From NCBI GenBank assembly GCA_902984215.1, contig CADWAF010000543.1, positions 1 to 28,842 on the forward strand: a DNA stretch of 28,842 nt, written 5' to 3'. This document shows, piece by piece, positions 1 through 7,150 of the stretch (position 1 is its first letter; each line of letters starts with the position of its first letter). The notes under the pieces were generated by a model. That model saw only the letters and a program-made list of their open reading frames with translations, had not been told where the DNA came from and ran no database searches. The position numbers and the translations under genes are program-made. This DNA is from Willaertia magna (Eukaryota; Heterolobosea; Eutetramitea; Acrasida; Naegleriidae).

Positions 1-2
1 TA

Positions 3-65
3 GAAACAATAGGAAAAACCATTGTAAAATTACCATTTAAGTTAATAGATAATAAAGAGAATTAA
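3..65 (+). CDS. Possible 3' end of a plus-strand gene (partial)
   Basis: From base 3 one plus-strand frame stays open for 20 codons and ends at TAA 63-65, reading roughly ETIGKTIVKLP...NKEN. The mix of residues resembles a normal protein tail more than the Lys/Asn/Ile noise of non-coding AT-rich DNA here. If real, it is the last piece of a gene lying upstream of the window and convergent with the F-box-like gene that ends at 88. Too short to assign a family; this is a weak call. Confidence 0.3.
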   Translation, partial: ETIGKTIVKLPFKLIDNKEN

Positions 66-87
66 CAATTTTATAAATTTTAACATT

Positions 88-888
88 TTAAAATGAATCA
101 AATTCTTCAACTAGTTCATAATCAAAAGTGTGCACAGTTTTGTAATCCATTAAAAATTTAATAACTCTGTAAAGTTTCTTCTTAGGCAAATTGCATTCAC
201 ATTGTTCAATTATTTCATCCCAAACTTCACTATCCTCTTCAGGCATAAAGGTGTCTTCTCTTGGGCCATGTCCTCCTACATCGATTGAAAATTGGGTGGT
301 AAATCTAACATTGTTAATGAAGAATGAAAAAGCACACCAATAATAAAAAACGTCGTTATTAAAGCTGTCAATGTTTGCTTGTTTAATAATCTTAATATTT
401 TTGAAGTGGTTGTTTACAATGGCTTCCATTTCTTTTAACTCGTTATTAGTCAATTTAATTTCTTTTGATTTTTTTATTCTTTTAATTATTTCTTTTCTAT
501 TCTTTTCATCATCTTTCAGTTGTTTCAACCTTTTTTCTTCCTTTTTGTGAGGTGTATTTGCTTTTTCAACAAGATTTTTCATGCTATCAAAGAAAGATAT
601 TTTGTAACCCAATTGATAGTTGTTATTGTCACCAAATGTTTTTAACTCTTTCATAAACTTGTAAGGTAAGGACAGATAGTGACACAACCAACTGTCTCTT
701 GTAATTTTAGAAACCAAAGCGAAAGGATGTATTTTATCATTTTCGTAGGAACTGTAATCCAATATGAGAATAATAATTTCAGAAGGCAACAAAGAAAATA
801 ATGTATTAACACGTTTTGTTTTCTTTGTTTCTTTTGTTTTTTGTTTAACAACACCTTTGTGTTTTCTTTTCATTTTTTTGTTGTTCAT
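88..888 (-). CDS. F-box-like protein, tandem paralogue A
   Basis: I use the ATG at 888 (MNNKKMKRK..., 266 residues); the open frame above it reaches only a TTG at 906. A second ATG at 873 (MKRK) lines up with the start of the neighbouring paralogue and is an alternative. After a basic N-terminus comes an F-box-like segment (FSLLPSEIIILILDY, then KIHPFALVSK), the type that binds Skp1 in SCF ubiquitin ligases. The middle is Lys/Glu-rich and probably helical. The last ~60 residues carry a module shared with the next two genes: GP....(M/I)P..DSEVW..II..C.CNL.K..LY. In the final 41 aligned residues, 25 match paralogue B. Role as a substrate receptor is inferred from the F-box only; no substrate domain is recognised. 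Confidence 0.72.
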   Translation of the reverse strand: MNNKKMKRKHKGVVKQKTKETKKTKRVNTLFSLLPSEIIILILDYSSYENDKIHPFALVSKITRDSWLCHYLSLPYKFMKELKTFGDNNNYQLGYKISFFDSMKNLVEKANTPHKKEEKRLKQLKDDEKNRKEIIKRIKKSKEIKLTNNELKEMEAIVNNHFKNIKIIKQANIDSFNNDVFYYWCAFSFFINNVRFTTQFSIDVGGHGPREDTFMPEEDSEVWDEIIEQCECNLPKKKLYRVIKFLMDYKTVHTFDYELVEEFDSF

Positions 889-906
889 TACAATTGCTAC
901 ACGCAA

Positions 907-1045
907 TCTTTCAATATCATCTTTTTAGGAAATTGTGCAAGCTCCCATTGTAAATGTAAACTGTGACATTAAATGTTACACAATTAAAATGTTCAAATTA
1001 AGTAACCCAGTATTTTGATTGGCTTATTTATTTAGTCACATTTCT
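907..1045 (-). promoter_or_regulatory. Spacer and likely promoter of paralogue A
   Basis: This 139-bp gap lies between two same-strand genes, so it must hold the 3' end of paralogue B and the promoter of paralogue A. On the minus strand it contains a CCAAT pentamer near its far end (plus-strand ATTGG at 1017-1021). On the minus strand there is also a short upstream reading frame (ATGATATTG... ending in TAG) just before the 888 start. No other clear signal was seen. Confidence 0.3.
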
Positions 1046-1801
1046 TTAATCATAAATTTCGTTATAAGCAAAACAATCTTTATCAATATCCAATAAAAAG
1101 TCCATAACTTCATATAGTTTCTCTTTACTTAAATTACATTTACAATTATTAATTATTTCTTCCCAAACTTCACTATCCTCTTTAGGAATATATTTATCAT
1201 CAGGTGGACCATACCCATCTAAATTTTGTGACTTTTTTGAATAAAATTTAATATCATTATTTAATACAAAAGAAAAGATATATTGAAAATAACAAAGTGT
1301 ATCTCCATCATAATGAACTAATTTCTTAATTTTAATTTTAGAACTAAAATTATTAAAAAGATTTCTTAATTCTGCCAATTCATTTTCAGATAAATCAATC
1401 ATTGCCGTTTCTTCTAATCTTTCAATAATTTGTTGTCTATTTTCAATATCATCATTTAATTGTTTTTTCTTTTTTTCTTCTTTTTTAAAAGGTGCTTTTA
1501 CTTTTTTAGAAATATTTTTCATATCATTAAGAAAAGATATTTTATAATCAAAAGAGAAATTACCATTTCCAAATATTATTAATTTGTAAGGTAAAGAGAG
1601 ATAGTGATTTAACCAACAATTTCTTGTAGTTTTTGAAATCAAAGCGAAAGGATGGATTTTATCATATTCATAAGGACAGTAATCTAAAATGTGATTTATA
1701 ATTTCTTGTGGTAATAAAGAAAATGCAGTTGAATTGTCATGTTTTATTTTCTTTGAAATATCAAAAGTGGTGGTGTTACTTGTTATTTCCTTTCTTTTCA
1801 T
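1046..1801 (-). CDS. F-box-like protein, tandem paralogue B
   Basis: The first ATG of this frame is at 1801 (MKRKEITSN..., 251 residues); the apparent extension to 1840 begins with TTG and is probably not translated. Residues about 28-75 hold an F-box-like segment (FSLLPQEIINHILDYCPY, then KIHPFALISKTTRN), nearly the same as in paralogue A, including the following HYLSLPYK. The C-terminal ~60 residues carry the shared module GPPDDKYIPKEDSEVWEEII..CKCNL. Its ATG is only 56 bp from the stop of the chimeric gene upstream, leaving very little room for a promoter and a 3' UTR. A TTTTAG sits just before the TTG at 1840 in the right orientation, so an unseen upstream exon is possible. It is the product of a local duplication; an SCF role is inferred. 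Confidence 0.72.
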   Translation of the reverse strand: MKRKEITSNTTTFDISKKIKHDNSTAFSLLPQEIINHILDYCPYEYDKIHPFALISKTTRNCWLNHYLSLPYKLIIFGNGNFSFDYKISFLNDMKNISKKVKAPFKKEEKKKKQLNDDIENRQQIIERLEETAMIDLSENELAELRNLFNNFSSKIKIKKLVHYDGDTLCYFQYIFSFVLNNDIKFYSKKSQNLDGYGPPDDKYIPKEDSEVWEEIINNCKCNLSKEKLYEVMDFLLDIDKDCFAYNEIYD

Positions 1802-1857
1802 TTTTTTTTGAAAATTACAATATTTTACAAAACTTGTCAACTAAAATTTATTGTAAT

Positions 1858-2466
1858 TTAATATTGTGCTTCGTATTCAAAAGTGTCTTCATATATCTCC
1901 AACAATTCGAAAATAATATCATAAAGTCTTTTTTTAGTCAAATTACATTTACACAAATTAATTATTTTATCCCAATCTTTACTTTTTTTTTTAGGAATTG
2001 TTAAATCTCCACCTGGTCCATATCTGTCTGCATCTTTTGAAAATGTAGAAATAAAATTAATGCCATGGATATCAAAATCTTGTTTATTTCTCTTTTTAAT
2101 TTCTTCATCCCACATTTCACCACTCAATGCATTTACCTTTCCAGTTGCAATCTTTAACGCATGTGGATATTCTCTTGTTGGATTTTTAAAACTAATCCAT
2201 AATGCTTCTCTTTGAAATAGTGGAATAAAAACACCTCCTTTTGGAATCCATTCTTTTGGAACTTTATTTAAATAATCATCAACTCTTTTAATTGGAAAAC
2301 TACCTAAACTTGGTGGTAAAGGATAAACTTTACCATCTTCTGGAATTCTTAATGTTCTGTGAAATGATAATGATACTCTATCTTTTGGTTCAGAAGGATT
2401 GTAAAATGTTAATTCGTTTCTTTCAACCTTTACTTGTAATTTATTTGCAGAAGTGTTAGTAAGCAT
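1858..2466 (-). CDS. Chimeric protein: bacterial-type domain plus local C-terminal module
   Basis: The 202-residue protein starts at the first ATG of its frame. Residues about 30-125 (RVSLSFHRTLRIPEDGKVYPL, PPSLGSFPIKRV, GGVFIPLFQREALWISF, HALKIATGKVNALSGEMWDEE) match, from memory, a globular domain common in bacterial proteins often mislabelled 'integral membrane protein'; no membrane segment is visible here. In that family the text continues with a Q-D-Y...PWLDG stretch. Here, after KQDFDIHG, it switches to IxFxSxxSxxxDxYGPxxDxxIP...W..II..CKCNL, the module ending the two F-box-like neighbours (21 of 41 residues identical to paralogue B). The F-box is absent. This looks like a fusion formed by tandem duplication plus insertion of a foreign domain; gene transfer is an inference. 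Function unknown. Confidence 0.65.
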   Translation of the reverse strand: MLTNTSANKLQVKVERNELTFYNPSEPKDRVSLSFHRTLRIPEDGKVYPLPPSLGSFPIKRVDDYLNKVPKEWIPKGGVFIPLFQREALWISFKNPTREYPHALKIATGKVNALSGEMWDEEIKKRNKQDFDIHGINFISTFSKDADRYGPGGDLTIPKKKSKDWDKIINLCKCNLTKKRLYDIIFELLEIYEDTFEYEAQY

Positions 2467-2801
2467 ATTATTGTTTAATTGTTGTTCTTTTTTTTCTTTG
2501 ATGTTTTTTGATTTCTCATGATTTTCCTCCTTTTAAAGAGTTTGGCGAAAGGTCAAAAGGAAAAAAAAGGAACAAGTTCGTAAAACACGTAACGTTTTTT
2601 TGTAACCAATAAAACATAACAGCTAACTACACAAAAAAAATAATTCTGCATTTTTTTTGAATTAACAAAAAAGTTTACAACAAGTTTTTATTTCATACCA
2701 AACCGTTAACTCGGGTATTTTCATAACCCACCCAATCAAGTAATTGAAGTTTAAATTAAAAAAAATAAGCTAACTCGTTTGTTAAATTTCAACCACAATT
2801 A
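2467..2801. promoter_or_regulatory. Divergent promoter region, chimeric gene / F-box-LRR gene
   Basis: These 335 bp separate two divergently read genes and contain no convincing reading frame. They hold several A and T runs (2631-2670), two TAACTCG copies (about 2707 and 2771), AACCGTT at 2701-2707 and ACCCACCCA at 2726-2734. AACCGTT and ACCCACCCA both recur in the other divergent promoter at 27294-27535. AACCGTT fits the general Myb-type core (AACNG); that reading is an inference. No TATA-like box or start site can be fixed from sequence alone. Confidence 0.45.
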
Positions 2802-3923
2802 ATGATTACCACTAAAAAACGAAAAATAGAAAAATTAAAATTGTGGAATGAAGATATTTTATATGAAATTGTTTTATTTTTAAAAAAGATTAAAGATATT
2901 ATTTATTTAGCGCAAACATGTCAACAATTTTATAATTGGATATTAAATAATGAAAATATATTAAATTTAATATTTAAAAATTATAAATTTAAAAAAATAC
3001 CTGAAATTATTCCTAATTATTTAAATAATTTAAAATATTTACAATTTCCAAATATTGAAAATACTTTAACAGAAGAACAATTATTAAAATTTACAAAACT
3101 TGAAAATTTATTTTTATCCAATTATTTTAATTTTAATAGTTCAATCGTTGAAAAATTTAAAAACTTAAAAAAATTAAGTTTAAAAAAATATTATAAAAAA
3201 ATAAATTTTGAAATTGTAAAAGACAACCTTACAGAATTAAATATTAATATTTTAGATAATGATGAATGGTGGAGTGAAAATAAACATATTGAAGTAAAAG
3301 ATGAAGAAATTTCATGTTTACAAAATTTAACTTCTTTAAATATTTCTAACGTAACTTTAAATGGTTCTTGTTTATTAAATTTTACTAAATTAAAGAAATT
3401 AGAAATTATATATTCTTTAAATATTGAAATTAATGAAAATTTATTTACAAATTTAATTCATTTAGAATATTTAAAATTAAATTCATTTTATAAATTTACA
3501 GGAAAATTTTTAAAAACTTTAACAAATTTAAAAACTTTAATTTTAATTATAGTTGGACATGACGTTAAATTAAAAGAAAAATATTTTAAAAATTTAATAA
3601 ATTTAAAAGAATTATCTTTAGAATTGATTTTTTTTAGAAATATTTTAAATTTAAAATTACCAAATTCGTTAGAAATTTTAAATATTCGTAAATGTTGTTA
3701 TGAATTAACTGATGAAAATTTAGAAAATTTAGAAAATTTAAAAGTTTTAAATATTTCTGGTTGTAAAAATGTTAAAGGAAAATGTTTAAATAATATGGTA
3801 CATTTAAAAGATTTAAATATTTCAGATGTAGGTTTACAAAAAAGATTTGGTTATTTATTTACAGTTTCTAGAAGTTTTTTGTTTAAATATATTTGTTTTA
3901 TAATTTGTAAACCAATAACATAA
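2802..3923 (+). CDS. F-box/leucine-rich-repeat protein, possibly truncated
   Basis: The 373-residue frame begins with a basic N-terminus and an F-box-like segment (LKLWNEDILYEIVLFLKKI, residues about 13-50). About eleven leucine-rich repeats follow to residue ~345, with cores such as TKLENLFLS, QNLTSLNIS, ENLKVLNIS and VHLKDLNIS. Such proteins usually present substrates to an SCF ubiquitin ligase through the LRR arc. The repeats stop abruptly after DLNISDVGLQ; the last ~24 residues (from about 3851) are simply the antisense of the 3' end of the convergent gene. This suggests the natural end was lost and the frame now runs into its neighbour. Codon use is extreme, with nearly all leucines TTA, more AT-rich than the neurofibromin gene nearby. 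F-box-LRR assignment is firm; intactness is doubtful. Confidence 0.75.
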   Translation: MITTKKRKIEKLKLWNEDILYEIVLFLKKIKDIIYLAQTCQQFYNWILNNENILNLIFKNYKFKKIPEIIPNYLNNLKYLQFPNIENTLTEEQLLKFTKLENLFLSNYFNFNSSIVEKFKNLKKLSLKKYYKKINFEIVKDNLTELNINILDNDEWWSENKHIEVKDEEISCLQNLTSLNISNVTLNGSCLLNFTKLKKLEIIYSLNIEINENLFTNLIHLEYLKLNSFYKFTGKFLKTLTNLKTLILIIVGHDVKLKEKYFKNLINLKELSLELIFFRNILNLKLPNSLEILNIRKCCYELTDENLENLENLKVLNISGCKNVKGKCLNNMVHLKDLNISDVGLQKRFGYLFTVSRSFLFKYICFIICKPIT

Positions 3924-5170
3924 TTAAATTCTTGAAGATCATCTTTTAATTTCCATCTAAATGGAATAATTAACTTTTTCCAAATTAGTAATGCATTAAT
4001 TGTTCTTACAAAAAACTTTACAACAATTAAATTATTATCATCCACTAAAATATTTCTTTCAAAAGTTAAACCTAATTCCTTAACTGCAATCATCTCTTCA
4101 GAATTCAATTCATATAAAGCATTCAAATTATTTAATAATTTATTTATTAAATTTATCTTTTTATCCATTGAAAATAATTCCCAACCAAAATAGTAATAAA
4201 CTTTTCTAAAATTTTCAAAATTGTTTAACATAAAATTAAAATCTCCATTCATCATATTTTTAGGGATTGTAACATTAGTTGTTGGAAGATTAAGTGTTGC
4301 TTTTTCTTTTTTTAGATTGTAAACAAATTCATTATTTACTTTATTGTAATATAATAAACAATGTAATGAAAAATTAGGTAATAAAGTTAAAGTATAATAT
4401 TTAATAATTAACAATAAATTATCCAAATTTAAATTACTATCAATAAAATTATTGTAATCTTTTTCTACTGTATTGTTTGTTTTTTGTAAAGTGTTATTAT
4501 TAAATAAGAAACTAAATAAAGAACCTTCTCTACTCTCAGGTAAAGAACAATCTAAAGTATTGGTTCTAGTGTTATATTCATCACCAAGGTAACTTCTCAT
4601 AAAAGTAGCAAAATTTAGAAAAATATCTGTTAATTTTTTATTTAAAAATAAAATAACTTTAAATCTATTTATAGATGTAAATTCAAGATTTTGTAAATTA
4701 TAATTTTCTGTTTGTCTAGAACCAACGACTTGATAAGTTGTTAACTGTTCACACCAGTTAAAAAAATATTTTAAATTTTCTTTTTGTAAATTGGTTTGAC
4801 ATTTAGAATAAATTTTATTTTTAAGTTTTTCTTTTTGGTTTTGTAAACTATTGCCATCTTTTACAAAATTACAGAACTCTAAAATTATTTCGTCTTCTTC
4901 ATTAAGAATTGATGGAAAATTTTTCTTTAATTTATAAATTAAATTTTCCACTATTAAATATTCTTGTACAAAACCAAAATTAAATATTTTTGAAAACAAA
5001 ACTTGAATGCTCAAATAACCTTTAAAATAAAAAATATTTAATTCATCTTTTATTTCATCAATAAATTCAAATAAATTCTTATTTAAATATTTTAAATTTA
5101 CGATAGTTAAACTATCACAAAAATATAAAATTATTCGCAAGCAATCTGTCGGCAATTCCATTAAAGACAT
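3851..5170 (-). CDS. F-box-like protein of unknown specificity
   Basis: I choose the ATG at 5170 (MSLMELPTDCLRII..., 439 residues). The upstream part of the frame to 5191 adds only MFYIFKK and lies in the loop of an inverted repeat; the F-box-like segment begins right at MELPTDCLRIILYF...LTIVNLKYLNKNLFEFI, as expected for a protein starting there. The rest (about 390 residues) is rich in Asn, Leu, Phe and Lys, probably helical, and I recognise no family. Its last 73 bp overlap the F-box/LRR gene on the other strand, so the two transcripts should be complementary at their 3' ends. Upstream, only 90 bp separate it from the aldehyde dehydrogenase stop on the same strand. SCF adaptor role is inferred from the F-box alone. 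Confidence 0.68.
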   Translation of the reverse strand: MSLMELPTDCLRIILYFCDSLTIVNLKYLNKNLFEFIDEIKDELNIFYFKGYLSIQVLFSKIFNFGFVQEYLIVENLIYKLKKNFPSILNEEDEIILEFCNFVKDGNSLQNQKEKLKNKIYSKCQTNLQKENLKYFFNWCEQLTTYQVVGSRQTENYNLQNLEFTSINRFKVILFLNKKLTDIFLNFATFMRSYLGDEYNTRTNTLDCSLPESREGSLFSFLFNNNTLQKTNNTVEKDYNNFIDSNLNLDNLLLIIKYYTLTLLPNFSLHCLLYYNKVNNEFVYNLKKEKATLNLPTTNVTIPKNMMNGDFNFMLNNFENFRKVYYYFGWELFSMDKKINLINKLLNNLNALYELNSEEMIAVKELGLTFERNILVDDNNLIVVKFFVRTINALLIWKKLIIPFRWKLKDDLQEFNYVIGLQIIKQIYLNKKLLETVNK

Positions 5171-5246
5171 TTTTTTAAAAATATAAAACATATTGTAAAC
5201 TGCCTAGTCAACAGTAAAATTTAAAAAATGTCTTTAATGGAATTGC
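5152..5246. repeat. Perfect 24-bp inverted repeat spanning a start codon
   Basis: The left arm 5152-5175 (gcaattccattaaagacatt...) is the exact reverse complement of 5223-5246, with a 47-nt spacer. The left arm contains the ATG and first codons of the F-box-like gene read leftwards. The right arm therefore repeats MSLMEL on the plus strand, where it stops after nine codons. The repeat fills the gap between that gene and the stop of the aldehyde dehydrogenase at 5261. An RNA crossing it could form a long stem. Confidence 0.9.
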
Positions 5247-5260
5247 TTAATGTGTAAAAT

Positions 5261-6853
5261 TTATTTTTGAATTACAACAGTCTTAATATTTGACCATTCT
5301 GAAATACCTTCTTGTCCACATTCTCTACCATAACCTGAATCCTTAGTTCCACCAAAAGGAAGTTCAGGGGCAGATTTTACAAATCCATTAACAAAAGATA
5401 ATCCAACATCTAAACGTAAAGCTAATGAATGTCCCTTTGCAATATCCTTTGTATAAACACTACCACCTAAACCATAACATGATTGATTAGCTAATTCAAT
5501 TGCATGTTCTTCATCTCTTGCTTCAATAATACTTGTTACAGGACCAAATAATTCATTTTGGAAAGCATAATTATCTTCTTTAACATTAGTTATTAAAGTT
5601 GGTTCAACAAAGAAACCATTCTTTAATTTTTCATCAGATGGTACATTACCACCAACTAACAAAGTGGCACCTTGGTCGAGAGATAATTTAATTTGGTCAA
5701 CTAATTTATCACGTAAATCTTTTCTAGCCATTGGACCAAGGTCATTCTTAGAATCTAATGGATCACCCATCTTTAATGATTTAATTGCCTCAGCTAAGCG
5801 TTCTTCAACTTGTTTCTTAATAGATGATTCAACAATAAATCTCTTTGCACTAATACAAGTTTGTCCATTATTATTGTGTCTACTTATAATAGCATCTTTA
5901 ATTGCTTGATCAATATCAGCATCTTTCAAAATAATAAAAGCGTCACTACCTCCTAATTCTAAAATGTGTTTCTTTAAATTTCTACCAGATTGTTCACCAA
6001 TAATTCTACCAACTTGAGTTGATCCAGTAAATGCAACACCACGAATTCTTGAATCACTAATAGTGTTACTAACTTGTTCATTAGTAATAAATAAGTTTTG
6101 ATATAATCCTTCGATTAAAACATCGCTTGCTTTTGATTTTTGTAAAGCTTTAACAAATGCTTCTTCAATTAATAAAGCGGTTTGTGGTACTTGATGATTA
6201 TGTCTAATTAAAACTGAATTACCGACATACATTGAAGAAATACAAAATCTAATAACTTGCCAAAATGGAAAGTTAAAAGGTGCACATTGTAAAATTGGAC
6301 CTAATGGTTGATTGACAACTTGTTGAATTATTTTATCATTTTCTACAACTACCTTTGGTGCTAAGAATTGTTTAGAATTCTTTTTGTAATAATCAATTAA
6401 AGAACAACATTTATCAATTTCTGCATAAGCTTGTGAAATTGGTTTACCCATTTCTAAACTCATCATCTTTGCATATTTTTCTTTATTTTGTTGTAATACT
6501 TCAATTAATGGATTCATTAAGATTTCTGTACGAAAATCAACTCTTTCATTAATATAATCTGTTAATTCTTTTGTTGAAGAAATATGTTTTGGAAATTCAC
6601 CATTCCATTCTTTAAATGCGGCAACTGATTTATTAATCTTTTCATTAAGTTCTTTATCAGATTGACATTGGAATTGTGCCATTAATTCACCTGTTGCTGG
6701 ATTAATTGAAACATAATGAGCAGGTGGAGCATATAATTTTACATTTGTTGAAAACTTTCTATTCATTCCGCAATTATTATTCTTCAATACATTGTCAACA
6801 AGATGTTTTTGAACTTTTGCAGCTTTTGAACTCAATGCCCTTGTACTTCTCAT
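5261..6853 (-). CDS. Aldehyde dehydrogenase, succinate-semialdehyde type, probably mitochondrial
   Basis: The 530-residue protein fits the NAD(P)-dependent aldehyde dehydrogenase superfamily and most resembles bacterial succinate-semialdehyde dehydrogenases of the Sad/YneI type, which oxidise succinic semialdehyde to succinate. Visible landmarks: oxyanion Asn194 in APFNFPFWQV, cofactor-loop FTGSTQVG (275-282), general base Glu299 in LELGGSD, nucleophile Cys333 in GQTCISAKRF, then ELFGPV and the C-terminal PFGGTKDSGYGRE. The family usually has PWNFP; here Trp is Phe. The first ~40 residues are rich in Arg, Ser, Lys and Ala with no acid until position 20, ending RKFSTNVKL, typical of a mitochondrial targeting peptide and absent from bacterial relatives. 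About 30 residues (near 92-125) look longer than in Sad. Substrate is inferred from resemblance; a related semialdehyde is possible. Confidence 0.88.
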   Translation of the reverse strand: MRSTRALSSKAAKVQKHLVDNVLKNNNCGMNRKFSTNVKLYAPPAHYVSINPATGELMAQFQCQSDKELNEKINKSVAAFKEWNGEFPKHISSTKELTDYINERVDFRTEILMNPLIEVLQQNKEKYAKMMSLEMGKPISQAYAEIDKCCSLIDYYKKNSKQFLAPKVVVENDKIIQQVVNQPLGPILQCAPFNFPFWQVIRFCISSMYVGNSVLIRHNHQVPQTALLIEEAFVKALQKSKASDVLIEGLYQNLFITNEQVSNTISDSRIRGVAFTGSTQVGRIIGEQSGRNLKKHILELGGSDAFIILKDADIDQAIKDAIISRHNNNGQTCISAKRFIVESSIKKQVEERLAEAIKSLKMGDPLDSKNDLGPMARKDLRDKLVDQIKLSLDQGATLLVGGNVPSDEKLKNGFFVEPTLITNVKEDNYAFQNELFGPVTSIIEARDEEHAIELANQSCYGLGGSVYTKDIAKGHSLALRLDVGLSFVNGFVKSAPELPFGGTKDSGYGRECGQEGISEWSNIKTVVIQK

Positions 6854-7150
6854 TTTTTTGTTTTTTCATTTCTTCTTATCAATGCACAAGACTTTAATAG
6901 AGATAACAGCAAGAAGATGAAATGCAAGATGAGGATCAATAAAGAAGATCTCTCTTCGGAATCCTAATAATAAAATTACTGAAAGATACTTTAACAGAGA
7001 AGAACTGAAAAGGCTTGATTTCATACGAAAGAAATAATATTGATATCAATAATAATACTGTATTGGGAGTACATAAATTACAAAATTGTTTTTCTCATAT
7101 TTGATGTTTGTATAGAACTATCATAAAAAGGTTACTTTGCATAAAAGAAT
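6854..7150. other. Gene-free spacer between aldehyde dehydrogenase and WASH subunit genes
   Basis: Nearly 300 bp between two minus-strand genes, holding the promoter of the aldehyde dehydrogenase and the 3' end of the WASH subunit gene. I found no open frame beyond a dozen codons, no tRNA (no usable T-loop and acceptor pairing) and no long repeat. A purine-rich stretch on the plus strand (6890-6950) is the only notable composition. Confidence 0.4.

Noticed and set aside
1802..1840. N-terminal extension of paralogue B from 1840
   Set aside because: It begins with TTG, not ATG, and the ATG at 1801 aligns with MKRK in paralogue A. Kept only as a splice possibility.
2710..2732. GGGTA...TAACCC imperfect palindrome as an operator
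   Set aside because: Arms are only 4-5 bp with an offset; expected by chance in a region of this size.
6890..7080. Possible tRNA or small RNA gene in the spacer
   Set aside because: CTTCGGAATCC superficially resembles a T-arm, but no matching acceptor, D-arm or anticodon stem could be built.
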